Source: Paraescarpia echinospica
Lineage: Eukaryota; Annelida; Polychaeta; Sabellida; Siboglinidae
NCBI GenBank assembly: GCA_020002185.1
Contig: CM034536.1
Span: forward strand, 7,012,917 to 7,076,916
Length of the DNA stretch: 64,000 bases
Direction: 5' to 3'
Position 1 is the first letter of the stretch. Each line of letters starts with the position of its first letter. Shown one piece after another: positions 32,630-44,363 of the stretch. A program made the position numbers and the translations under genes. The notes under the pieces were generated by a model that saw only the letters and a list, made by a program, of their open reading frames with translations, made no database searches and had not been told where the DNA came from.

Positions 32630-32782
32630 TTACGTCGGTTTCGTCCCACTGCGGTCTAGTATCACTGTCTGTGTTAACTGCTTCAGCGCCTCGTTCTCGT
32701 ACAGCTTATTGGTTTCTCTTCCCGATTCAGACACACTGAGGACGTTATCCAAGCGGTTCCTGATATACTCATTCTCCACCAA
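32630..32782 (-). other. Unidentified 50-codon open frame
   Basis: On the minus strand: LVENEYIRNRLDNVLSVSES then GRETNKLYENEALKQLTQTV and a stop at 32630. The composition (charged, heptad-like) looks like real coding sequence, unlike its surroundings. No start codon is in frame, so if real it is a terminal exon. Not recognised. Confidence 0.25.
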
Positions 32783-33099
32783 TCAGTGGTGGCCGACCGA
32801 CAGTGCTGCCGACTATTGGGTTATTATTAGATAACGGTATATTTTCAATGTTCCAACATTTTGATTATCTGTTTTCACTACCACGGAAATGGACAAACAG
32901 AAACTGATGCTTGCATGTTTCTTGCCTGTCCCATTCAGCATGTACCTTTTGCAGTTCGGCCGTAACACAGATTATACTCACACACGTTTCTTTATGTTTG
33001 TATCATTTCTGCTATTTGTGGCTGTTTAAATCTACTTTCCTTAGGTTTAATTTGGTAACTGAGGAAGGTTAACCCAGTAGATAGGCAGATTGTTGACCA

Positions 33100-33386
33100 A
33101 CCGCCTTAGTTACGTAATTACAGCAACACGCACTCAACTAAAGGACTACAACCGACAGCACAAAGACGATCAGATCCACGTGAACGAAGAACTCACGGCC
33201 AAGCGGTCCATGCTGGCGTTTCGTACGAGACAATTGAAGCGACAGAAACAGGTCGCTGACTGTTGGACCTACGCGGGTCGCGTTCTTATAAAAACAAACA
33301 CTGGCACCGTAAAGGAGATTCTCACGGAGAAGGACCTGAACTGTAAGAACTGGCTTGTGTTTTTCCTTGTCTGTTTGTTCAGATAA
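33100..33386 (+). pseudogene. LINE-X-like ORF1 C-terminal domain
   Basis: RTQLKDYNRQHKDDQIHVNE, ELTAKRSMLAFRTRQLKRQK and CWTYAGRVLIKTNTGTVKEI line up with VNEDLTTQRAGLFFELRTLK and CWSYNGNILIKTQDMKVRQV of 12083-13400. The coiled coil and RRM are missing, so it is 5' truncated. Confidence 0.75.
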
Positions 33387-34670
33387 AGAAAGATAAGCTT
33401 CCATATCTCCTAACTGTGTAACAGTTCGGTTGTTTGTTTGTTTGTTGGAACTTATCATTGCGCCATATACATAACCAATGTTGTTTTATAATGTAGAATA
33501 CAATACATTATAGATTTGTATTATCTAAACTTATTATTTCTATTAATTAATTTGTTTATATATGACAGTAAGTAATAATTGTTGTATGCTTGTCCTAAGA
33601 GAGTTATTAGTATTTTTTATTTTTATAATTTTTTTATTTTCTTCAAAAAACAGTTTCTTAGAATGTAGAAAGATGGAATATACATTCAGAATTATGTACC
33701 GTTCAAATTAAATAGGTTCCTTTTCTATAAAAAAATATTTTCAACATAATACAGAAGAATGCTATTTATCTTACATACTGTTAAAATACACGAGGTGTTC
33801 TATTTGCACATTTTCATCAAATTCATTGCTACAAACATGATAAACTGCTCTGCGTTTTTGGCTTAGGCTTTGGAAAAGAATGATAAAACGAATGTTGTAA
33901 CTAACGTTAAGTTTTATGTATATCTATATCTTTGATTTTTTTCTTGAACATAACAAAAGCTCTGTAATGTAGTTTATTTCTGTAAACAACGCTTGATGAT
34001 GCTATTTTTTTCTTTTTAATCTTTCCTTGTATGGCGTTGAATAATAATTATTACATCTGCATATCCAACAAAATTAGTGTTACTATGAACAAATTTAATA
34101 CATAGCAACTAAAGGTGTTGCTTAATTATATTGTGTCAACTCATGACCTAATGTTGTTCCCTAATGTTTTTTTTCTATTTATAAATTGGATCTTGCAATA
34201 TAGAATGGAAACAACCATTTGTAGACATTAGTCCTGTGCAAATGGTTTGCTAAATGATGCAGTTCTCTTCATATATGTATGTTAATTATTTGTTGTTATA
34301 TCTCGGTTGTTGTATTTTTGTTCTATTATGTTCATAATGATGTCATGCCTAGTGGAAGGCCAGCCAGTTGGCTATCCTTATTATCTTTGTTCCCTAATGT
34401 TCCTTGTTTTATTACATATATGTGTTTTCTTTTGTTTTACTATTACTCATACAATTACGGTGAATGATACGATGACGTGCTACACAGAATGTTACGATGA
34501 CGTGCTACACAGGATGTTACGCTGACGTGCTACACAGAATGTACTAAGCTGATTATTCGTTGGCATTACAGGTTTTTTCATTTGATTTTCTAGGTTGCTT
34601 CTGGTAGTAGCGTAAAGACGACGGACTGGGGAGATTGGTTTAATATGATATACTTAACTAGATTTGTAAA
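33387..34670 (+). other. Long AT-rich spacer between ORF1 and ORF2 of the LINE-X relative
   Basis: About 1.28 kb without ORFs; it holds the small 25-bp tandem repeat at 34469-34545. Confidence 0.55.
34469..34545. repeat. 25-bp tandem repeat, 3 units
   Basis: Unit ACGATGACGTGCTACACAGA plus ATGTT, three times with one or two changes. Each unit has a TGACG(T) core. Confidence 0.85.
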
Positions 34671-34676
34671 TGGATG

Positions 34677-35690
34677 ATAATATTAGTATTGACCGGATCA
34701 AAACAAATGCAAACTTTGACTTTAGAAAATTATATAATGAAATTAATCATTACGGAGATGAAATGTATCATGATTCCCCTTTTCTTTAAATACCAATGAT
34801 TATAAATATTTTACCCCAACTGAAGTCTCAAAAGCTTTCCACTGTGACAATATATCTCTATCGATGTTATATATGAATTGTCGCAGTTTGGAGCAAGAAG
34901 TACTTTTTAACTTATCTTCAAATGGTCTCAAACTTGATTTAATTGGCTTAACATAAATATTTAGAATTCGTGATTCCCAGCAATACAAAATAAGTGGATA
35001 CCACAGTTTATTTTTTAATCCAAGATTACAAAATGATGATGGGCATGGTGGAGTTGGAATATATATCAACGAAAGCTTCATCTACTCTAAACGTGAAGAT
35101 CTCTATATTTTTCCCCATGTTTTTGAATCTATATTTTTTGAAGTTCAAGATAATCATAATAAACCTTTTATAGTAGGTGTAATTTATCGTCCTAACTCTG
35201 CTCCTCGTGCAGATATCGATATGTTTATAAGTAAAATAATAGAAATACAGGATAAAATATCAAATGAAAATAAAACTGCTTATTTAATGGGCGACTATAA
35301 AATTAATTTGCTAAACTTTGTCACCCATCAAAAAACCAATGACTTCTTTGATAATGTAATATCTCAAGGATTTATTCCGCATATAACTAAACCAACACGA
35401 ATAACATCATATTCGGCAACACTTATAGACCACTTATATTCAAATCATACTCATCCTAGTTATGAATCGGGGATTATTATCACTGATTTAGCCGATCATT
35501 TTGGAATATTTCATATAATTTATGGCACACCTCGTCCACAAAAATCAGTATATAGGCAGGTACGACAGTTAACCCCACAAAACATTGCATCATTTAGAAA
35601 TCTATTAGATATGGCTGATTACTCAACTGTACTATCCACTGCTGATGCGAATGAAGCTTATGATAATTTTATGACAATATAAAAATCACT
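34677..35690 (+). pseudogene. LINE-X-like ORF2 endonuclease
   Basis: Starts MDDNISIDRIKTNANFDFRK. Then LSMLYMNCRSLEQEV and LDLIGLT appear in one frame, and ISGYHSLFFNPRLQNDDGHG, GVGIYINESF, GVIYRPNS (Tyr site), LMGDYKINLLN (GDFN site changed to GDYK), SATLIDHLYSN and DLADHFGIF in another. The order and spacing are those of an APE-type endonuclease. The change GDFN to GDYK hits the catalytic Asn. A stop closes the frame at 35682. Confidence 0.8.
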
Positions 35691-36425
35691 TTTCGAAATA
35701 TCTTGTCCAATTAAATCTGTGAAAGTTAAATAAATACATTAAACGAGAACCATGGATTACTTCAGGCATATTGACTTCATCTCTAAATAAAGCAGTTACT
35801 TCGAAAGAAATTAAACAGACATAATCCAGAAATCATCAATAAATATAGAGAATATTGTAGTCTTTAATAAGATTAAACGAGCAGCGAAAGGTGCTTATTA
35901 TACAGAAATGCAAGAAGAACGTAAGCACAATATCAAAGAAACATGGGCTGTACTACGACAAGCAGTACATAAACATGGGCTGTACTACGACAAGCAGTAC
36001 ATAAACATGGGCTGTACTACGACAAGCAGTACATAAACAAAACGAATTCACCAAACCACCTGAAACCTTCACCATAAACGGACAAGAGAATTCAAATTTA
36101 AAACAAATTACAGAATTTAATATTTTTTTGTTGGAATAGGTAAATCGATAAGCAACTCAATAGCTCTTCCAGTTAAGCAATTTGAAACACACCTAAGAGG
36201 AAACTATCCCGTAAATTTGTTCATGCAACCAACGCAGACAACATAAATAATTGTACGAAAACTTAAAACAAAAAGCACTGAAGGTTTTGACGATCTATCC
36301 ACTAAACTACTACAAGCGACCATACATGAAGTAGCCACTCCGCTTGAGCCATATACTAAACCAATCCTTTGTCACGGGAATTGTTCCTGAAAACTTAAAA
36401 ACTGCAAAAGTCATTCCTGTCAGTA
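35691..36425 (+). pseudogene. LINE-X-like ORF2, start of RT, decayed
   Basis: Pieces in several frames: REPWITSGILTSSLNKAVTS, QEERKHNIKETWAVLRQAVH, KSTEGFDDLSTKLLQATIHE and KLKTAKVIPV. They correspond to the segment before and at the start of RT (KSxGxDxISxKLLK). The catalytic motifs are not present. Ends near 36425. Confidence 0.7.
35940..36035. repeat. 32-bp perfect tandem triplication inside the LINE remnant
   Basis: AAACATGGGCTGTACTACGA plus CAAGCAGTACAT three times without change. The two added units (64 bp) shift the frame. The unit itself encodes the WAVLRQAV segment. Confidence 0.9.
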
Positions 36426-37806
36426 GTATATAGATTGCGCAGACTACGGGTCATGAGGCGAAGATCAAAGGAACATCAAAGGGTTTGGATCAGTCGTGAA
36501 GCGTCTTGGATCAGTCAGACTGCGTCGTTTACTTATAAAAAACATGAAAGCTTACTTATAAAAAAGTTGTATTAATAGTTTTATTAATAGGTATTTGACC
36601 TTTCCTTTTTATGATAGTCGTGGCGCCAGCCTCGTTTTCATTTAAGTACGTGTAGTGCTGACCTCTAGTAACTAGGCGCTAAAATAAAGTACACAGTAGC
36701 GCCTCTAGCGCGATAATCGATAAATGTAATCGATAATCGGTAATCTGTATGGTTATGAAAACTTGTGGGTATATAGAAGAACAGTAGCGTCTCTCGTGAC
36801 GTTTGCGCTAAAATAAATACAAGGTATTGTGTGTTTGCAAACATTTTTATTTATTTTACGTTCCTGTACAATCCCATCTAGCTAGGTTTCGGTATGAAGT
36901 TATCCGATTAGTGCAACTAAGCCGCCGGCTACAGCCTGCGCTGTAGAGATCATAGGTTAACATTCTCCGGCTTGCGTCGGCTCTTATCGTCACGCCTCAC
37001 GGCAAAAGGTCAATGACCCCAGCAGGCGCAACCGCCTACAGCCGGCGCTAGGCACTGACGCTGTAGAGATCGTATGTCAGCATTCTTTGGCTAGCGGTGG
37101 CGTTGTTATTAAGCTTAAGTTGTCGGTCGAATAGTTAGATTATAGAGACGATATTAAAGGAGTTGGTGACTTACTACTATACTAAAAGTTTATAGTTCGG
37201 CCTAGGCGTGCCTGGTAAATTACCCTTAATCCGTAGGTCTGTTTATGGTCGCCCTAGGCGTTCCTGGTGAAAAATAATCCACCGCGCAGAATGACGCGCG
37301 GGTGAGGGACACGCCCCCGGGACGAGGCGCTGTTAGAACACCGGGAGGTCCCTCGCGAACGAGTCCGGGGGTAGGGACAATTCCAAAGCCGTCTCGGGGC
37401 CGAAGTCGCACCATTCGTGCTAACGACAGGTGACCTTTTTGCCGTGAGGCGTAACGATAAGAGCCGATGCTAGCCGGAGAATGCCTTCGGTTCTCTAGCC
37501 GTCATTTTTTCTTCTTCAGCATAGGAGCGAGGACCCCTTGTTCGCCTTGAACCGGCATGATGACAGCGATGGTCTGCGAAGGCAAATAACACAACGTTAC
37601 CACACCGACAATAAATTAATACAGAGGCATTCTTGGCCGCCCTATTTATACTAGCGTAGTGAATAGACTTCGTGTGCTCGAACACGTACACCACAAAACA
37701 GCTGAGTCTGGCAAGGTTATTGAAAATACAAAAAAGCACTCGGTCATGTTAGTGCACAAACTGAACGTCGCTTTTAGAGAGCGTTATTTTCAAATATAAG
37801 TTTACC
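36426..37806. other. Unassigned sequence with a 51-bp inverted repeat
   Basis: No gene seen. Inverted arms at 36961-37011 and 37432-37483 (CATTCTCCGGCTTGCGTCGG... mirrored; about nine tenths identical) enclose about 420 bp, possibly a small DNA element. A direct repeat (GCTGTAGAGATC...GTnAnCATTCT) occurs at 36939 and 37069. Confidence 0.5.
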
Positions 37807-38137
37807 ATAAGATTCTCTAATCCTTACTTCGTATTATAGACCGTTTATTTTACGCGTTTAGGATTTTATTAAGGATTTAGAAACTTATGTAACCAGTTGG
37901 TAAAGATGCTTATGTAACGGTTGTCTACGTGCTAAACGGCAGGCATCCATAAGCCCAACTAGCGTCGCGTAAACAATCGCGCGTCATTCCCTTAAACGGC
38001 TACAATGGACGAGCACGCTTACGAAGAGCCGAGTACAGAGAGAGCGCGTCACGAGCACGATAGGTACGTTACGTCACAATAACTTTCCTTTTAACTCGAC
38101 ACTACCTGGGATGTTTACAGATTTTTCCCTGTCACAA
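37807..38137 (+). repeat. Foldback outer domain, left
   Basis: Non-tandem sequence beginning ATAAGATTCTCTAATCC and ending at the first satellite A unit. Mirror of 51509-51832. Confidence 0.9.
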
Positions 38138-39707
38138 TCTACACTGTATATTTGGACACCTAAAACATAGTCATTATATATACTGTATGTATTTGAACAC
38201 CTAAATACACAGCCACTATATACACTGTGTGTATTTGGACACCTAAAGACATAGTCGTTATATATATATACTGTATGTATTTGAACACCTAAATACACAG
38301 CCACTATATACATCGTGTATATAAAAACATAGCCGCTATATACACTGTATGTATGTGGACATCTAAAAAATAGTCACTATATACACTGTATGCATTTGGA
38401 CTCATTAAAACATAGTCACTATATACACTGTATGTATTTGCATACCTAAAAGCATAGTCACTATCTACACTGTATATTTGGGTACCTCAAACATAGTCAT
38501 TATATATACTGTATGTATTTGAACACCTAAATACACAGCCACTATATACACTGTGTGTATTTGGACACCTAAAGACACAGCCACTATATACACTGTGTGT
38601 ATTTGGACACCTAAAGACATAGTCACTATATACACTGTATGTATTTGCATACATAAAAGCATAGTCACAATCTACACTGTATATTTGGGCACCTCAAACA
38701 TAGTCATTATATATACTGTATGTATATGAACACCTAAAGACATAGTCACTATATACACTGTATGTATTTGGACACCTAAAACATAGTCACTATATACACT
38801 GTATGTATTTGCATACCTAAAGACACAGCCACTATATACACTGTGTGCATTTGGACACCTAAAACATAGTCACTATATACACTGTATGTATTTGCATACC
38901 TAAAAACATATTCACAATCTACACTGTATATTTGGACACCTAAAACATAGTCACTATATACACTGTATGTATTTGAACACCTAAAGACACAGCCACTATA
39001 TACACTGTGTGCATTTGGACACCTAAAACATAGTCACTATATACACTGTATGTATTTGCATACCTAAAAACATATTCACAATCTACACTGTATATTTGGA
39101 CACCTAAAACATAGTCACTATATACACTGTATGTATTTGAACACCTAAAGACACAGCCACTATATACACTGTGTGCATTTGGACACCTAAAACATAGTCA
39201 CTATATACACTGTATGTATTTGCATACCTAAAAACATATTCACAATCTACACTGTATATTTGGGCACCTCAAACATAGTCATTATATATACTGTATGTAT
39301 TTGAACACCTAAATACACAGCCACTATATACACTGTGTGTATTTGGACACCTAAAGACATAGTCACTATATACACTGTATGTATTTGGACACATAAAACA
39401 TAGTCAGTATATACACTGTATGTATTTGGACATCTAAAAAATAGTCACTATATACACTGTATGTATTTGGACACATAAAAAACATAGTCACTATATACAC
39501 TGCATGTATGTGGACATCTAAAAAAATAGTCACTATATATACTGTATGTAGTTGGACACATAAAAACATAGTCACTATATACACTGTATGTATTTGCATA
39601 CCTAAAAGCAGTCACTATCTAAACTGTACATTTGGACACCTAAAACATAGTCACTATATACACTGTATGTATTTGCATACCTAAAAGCATAGTCACTATC
39701 TTTACCT
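38138..39707. repeat. Satellite A, left (units of 38-42 bp)
   Basis: Units contain ACACTGTATGTATTTG then GACACCTAAAACATAGTCAC. A four-unit higher-order block of about 161 bp recurs at about 38816, 38978 and 39138. Confidence 0.92.
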
Positions 39708-42707
39708 TATACCTTATACTTATGTCTTATACACTATGCACTACACCTTATACTTATGTTTTAACCACTATGGCTATACCTTATACTTATGTCTTAACCA
39801 CTATGCACTACAACTTATACTTATGTTTTAGCCACTATGTGCTACACCTTATACCTTATACTTATGTCTTAACCACTATGCACTACACCTTATACTTATA
39901 TCTTAACCACTATGTGCTATACCTTATACTTATGTCTTAACCACTATGTGCTAACCTTATACTTATGTCTTAACCACTATGCACTACACCTTATACTTAT
40001 GTTTTAGCCACTATGTGCTACACCTTATACCTTATGTCTTAACCACTATGCACTACACCTTATACTTATATCTTAACCACTATGCACTACACCTTATACT
40101 TATATCTTAACCACTATGCACTACACCTTATACTTATATCTTAACCACTATGCACTACACCTTATACTTATATCTTAACCACTATGTGCTATACCTTATA
40201 CTTATGTCTTAACCACTATGCACTACACCTTATACATATGTTTTAGCCACTATGTGCTACACCTTATACCTTATATCTTAACCACTATGCACTACACCTT
40301 ATACTTATGTCTTAACCACTATGTGCTATACCTTATACTTATGTCTTAACCACTATGCACTACACCTTATACCTTATGTCTTAACCACTATGTGCTATAC
40401 CTTATATTTATGTCTTAACCACTATGCACTACACCTTATAACTTATACTTATGTCTTAACTACTGTGCTATACCTTATACTTATGTCTTAACCACTATGT
40501 GCTATACCTTATACTTATGTCTTAACCACTATGCGCTATACCTTATACTTATGTCTTAACCACTATGCTCTATACCTTATACTTATGTCTTAACCACTAT
40601 GCACTACACCTTATACTTATGTCTTAACCACTATGTGCTACACCTTATACTTATGTCTTAACCACTATGTGCTATACCTTATACTTATGTCTTAACCACT
40701 ATGTGCTACACCTTATACTTATGTCTTAACCACTATGCACTACACCTTATACTTATGTCTTAACCACTATGTGCTACACCTTATACTTATGTCTTAACCA
40801 CTATGTGCTATACCTTATACTTATGTCTTAACCACTATGTGCTATACCTTATACTTATGTCTTAACCACTATGCTCTATACCTTATACTTATGTCTTAAC
40901 CACTATGCACTACACCTTATACTTATGTCTTAACCACTATGTGCCACACCTTATGTCTTAACCACTATGCACTTCATCTTATACTTATGTCTTAACCAGT
41001 ATGTGCTATACCTTATACTTTATACTTATGTCTTAACCACTATGCACTACTCCTTATACTTATGTCTTAACCACTATGTGCTACACCTTATACTTATGTC
41101 TTAACCACTACGCACTACACCTTATACTTATGTCTTAACCACTATGTGCTATACCTTATACTTATGTCTTAATCACTATGTGCTACACCTTATACTTATG
41201 TCTTAACCACTATGTGCTATACCTTATACTTATGTCTTAACCACTATGTGCTATACCTTATACTTATGTCTTAACCACTATTCTCTATACCTTATACTTA
41301 TGTCTTAACCACTATGCACTACACCTTATACTTATGTCTTAACCACTATGTGTCACACCTTATGTCTTAACCACTATGCACTTCACTTCACCTTATACTT
41401 ATGTCTTAACCAGTATGTGCTATACCTTATACTTTATACTTATGTCTTAACCACTATGCACTACACCTTATACTTATGTCTTAACCACTATGTGCTATAC
41501 CTTATACCTTATACTTATGTCTTAAGCCACTATGCACTACACATTATACCTTATACTTATGTCTTAACCACTAGGTGCTATACCTTATACTTATGTCTTA
41601 ACCACTATGCACTACACCTTATACATTATACTTATGTCTTAGCCACTATGTGCTATACATTGTACCTTATACTTATGTCTTAACCACTATGCACTACACC
41701 TTATACTTATGTCTTAGCCACTATGTGCTATACATTATACCTTATACTTATGTCTTAACCACTATGTGCTATACCTTATACTTATGTCTTAACCACTATG
41801 CACTTCACCTTATACCTTATACTTATGTCTTTACCACTATGTGCTATACCTTATACTTTATACTTATGTCTTAACCACTATGCACTACACCTTATACTTA
41901 TGTCTTAACCACTATGTGCTATACCTTATACTTATGTCTTAACCACTATGCACTACACCTTATACCTTATACTTATGTCTTAGCCACTATGTGCTACACC
42001 TTATACCTTATGTCTTAGCCACTATGCGCTATACATTATACCTTATACTTATGTCTTAACCACTATGTGCTATACCTTGTACCTTATACTTGTCTTAACC
42101 ACTATGCACTACACCTTATACTTATGTCTTAACCACTGTGCCACACCTTATGTCTTAACCACTATGCACTACACATTATACTTATGTCTTAACCACTATG
42201 TGCTACACCTTATACCTTATACTTATATCTTAGCCACTATGCGCTATACATTATACCTTATACTTATGTCTTAACCACTATGTGCTATACCTTGTACCTT
42301 ATACTTGTCTTAACCACTATGCACTACACCTTATACTGTCTTAACCACTATGTGCCACACCTTATGTCTTAACCACTATGTGCTACACCTTATACCTTAT
42401 GTATTAGACACTATGCACTACACATTATACCTTATACTTATGTCTTAACCACTACGCGCTATACCTTGTCTTAACCACTATGCACTACACCTTATGTCTT
42501 AACCACTATGCACTACACCTTATACCTTATGTCTTAAACACTATGTGCTACACCTTATACTTATGTCTTAACCACTATGCGCTATACCTTGTCTTAACCA
42601 GTATGCACTACACCTTATGTCTTAACCACTATGCACTACACCTTATGTCTTAACCACTATGTGCCATACCTTATACTTGTCTTAACCACTATGTGCTATA
42701 CCTTATA
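39708..42707. repeat. Satellite B, left (unit about 34 bp, roughly 3 kb)
   Basis: Unit CTTATACTTATGTCTTAACC plus ACTATGCACTACAC, with GTGCTA/GCACTA alternation and length variants. ORFs rich in Y, L and T are artefacts. Confidence 0.93.
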
Positions 42708-42985
42708 CCGCTCTCATACCAGAGGTGCTAACGTAGTGCTTAGGGCAGTGGATTCTCGTACAAGAGGTGGTAATGTAGTGGTTAGAGCAGTGGACTCTTA
42801 TACCAGAGGTGATAGTGTTGTGGTGTGTGCTCTCATACAGTGGTGGTAGTTTAGCGGTTAGGGCGGTGGACTCTCGTACCAGTGATGGTAGTGTAGTGTT
42901 TAGAGCAGTGGATTCTCATACAGAGGTGGTAGTGTAGTGGTTAGAGCAGCGGACTCTCATTCAAGAGGTGGGAGTGCAATGTGTA
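42708..42985 (+). repeat. Satellite C, left (unit about 42 bp, tRNA/SINE-like)
   Basis: Six to seven units of GGTAGTGTAGTGGTTAGAGC then AGTGGACTCTCATACCAGA. The unit resembles the 5' half of a tRNA or SINE head (A box TAGTGTAGTGGTTAGAGC; compare CGCAGTGGTCGAGTGTTTAG at 10795). Confidence 0.8.
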
Positions 42986-43142
42986 CTACCCATTAACCTG
43001 CAATGTGTACTGCCCACTAACCTGCAATATATACTGCTAACTAACCCGCAAGGTATACAAGGTGACCGTGGGAGAACGGTGCTGGATGGGAGGTTGTTAG
43101 GCGTGGTTCATTGGCCCCCACAACGGGGTCCCAAAACGCGAA
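42986..43142. other. Centre of the foldback structure
   Basis: About 150 bp: a triplicated TGCAATGTGTACTGCC-type word, then non-repeated GC-richer sequence (GGTGACCGTGGGAGAACGGT...). No inverted copy is seen, so it is the loop. Confidence 0.6.
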
Positions 43143-43275
43143 TGTATGAGAGCACACACCACAACACTATCACCTCTGGTATAAGAGTCCACTACTCTAA
43201 CCACTACATTACCACCTCTTGTACGAGAGTCCACTGCCCTAAGCACTACGTTAGCACCTCTGGTATGAGAGCCGT
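43143..43275 (-). repeat. Satellite C', right (inverted, shorter)
   Basis: Mirror of 42708-42839, nearly identical; about three units only. Confidence 0.88.
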
Positions 43276-43689
43276 ATAAGGTATAGCACATAGTGTTTAA
43301 GACATAAGTATACGGTATAAGGTGTAGCACATAGTGGTTAAGACATAAGTATAAGGTATAAGGTGCAGTGCATAGTGGTTAAGACATAAGTATAAGGTAC
43401 AACGTATAGCACATAGTGGTTAAGACATAAGTATAAGGTATAATGTGTAGTGCATAGTGGCTAAGACATAAGTATAAGGTATAAGGTGTAGTGCATAGTG
43501 GTTAAGACATAAGTATAAGGTATAGCACATAGTGGTTAAGACAGAAGTATAAGGTATAAGGTATAGCACATAGTGGTTAAGACATAAGTATAAGGTATAG
43601 CACATAGTGGTTAAGACATAAGTATAAGATATAACTTTTATGGTGTAATGCATAGTGGCTAAGACATAAGTATAAGGTATAAGGTAAAG
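43276..43689 (-). repeat. Satellite B', right (inverted, about 0.4 kb)
   Basis: Mirror of satellite B, but about seven times shorter than the left array. Confidence 0.9.
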
Positions 43690-43800
43690 ATTGTGACTAG
43701 TATGGTTTTAGGTATGCAAATACATACAGTGTAAATAGTGACTATGTTTTTGGGTGTCCGATACAGTGTATATAGTGACTGTCTTTAAGTTTACTGTTTA
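43690..43800 (-). repeat. Satellite A', right, part 1
   Basis: Two to three inverted A units, cut at 43800 by the Harbinger-like element; continues at 50125. Confidence 0.85.
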
Positions 43801-43994
43801 GGGCCCGAGGTTATAAATAAAGCCGTACTCGGTGCTCAGAATTTCATGCTCAAGCCTCGCTTTCATACCATGCTCATACTCACGGAGGTTATAACACTTT
43901 CTGAGCAAGTAATCATATTCAGACTTGAACATGAAACGTCTAAATTCTGAGTATGCTATGGATCTTGCTCAACGGCGTTCTCAAACAAACAAAG

Positions 43995-44363
43995 ATGGCA
44001 GCTTACTTAGAAATTAGTCGAATTCGTTGTCCAAGTTCGATGTTTTCGAGAAGATACGCAGCTCGATATCAGCGTCCGAGTCGCTTCCGAGATGTAATCA
44101 ATCCATTTCAAGAAGTGGTGCAACACGAAATTAGCGAAAGATTCCGTGTTATGCCTCAAACTGCACTATTTACTGAACATTTGTCCAATATAGCAGGAGA
44201 CACTACGACACAATGTTGCAATGTTTATGTTTTGGTGGCACCTTTTCGACGACGGGGACCATTCGTTTACCGCTACTGCTTGGCGATACAATTTCACGAT
44301 CAACTGCAGAGCAGTTCATACGAAACGCTTCTCCAAAACATTGTTGTTTACCTGGATGATTAA
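43995..44363 (+). pseudogene. Harbinger-like transposase, N-terminal part, decayed
   Basis: MAAYLEISRIRCPSSMFSRR, then RFRDVINPFQEVVQHEISER and FRVMPQTALFTEHLSNI fit the start of HARBI1-type nucleases (D-x-x-x-E-x-x-x-Y/F-R-F, then I-x-x-L). Beyond about 44200 the likely continuation is spread over frames: FF(D)DG, then GDTISRSTA, as expected for the G-D-x-x-x-x-S-x-S-T block. The DDE catalytic domain was not found downstream. Low to moderate confidence for the family. Confidence 0.5.

Larger units (their letters stand above)
33090..36425 (+). mobile_element. LINE-X relative, second copy, truncated
   Basis: Same order as 11832-18766: ORF1 C-terminal domain, an AT-rich spacer of about 1.28 kb, endonuclease, then the start of RT. 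It ends abruptly near 36425 after TAKVIPV. The protein similarity to the first copy is moderate, so it is probably a sister family. Direction plus. Confidence 0.75.

Noticed and set aside
38138..39707. CRISPR-like array
   Set aside because: Units are joined head to tail with no unique spacers; this is a eukaryotic minisatellite.
39722..43653. ORFs rich in Tyr, Leu and Thr on both strands
   Set aside because: They follow the satellite B unit and exist only because the array is low in stops; no start context or domain.
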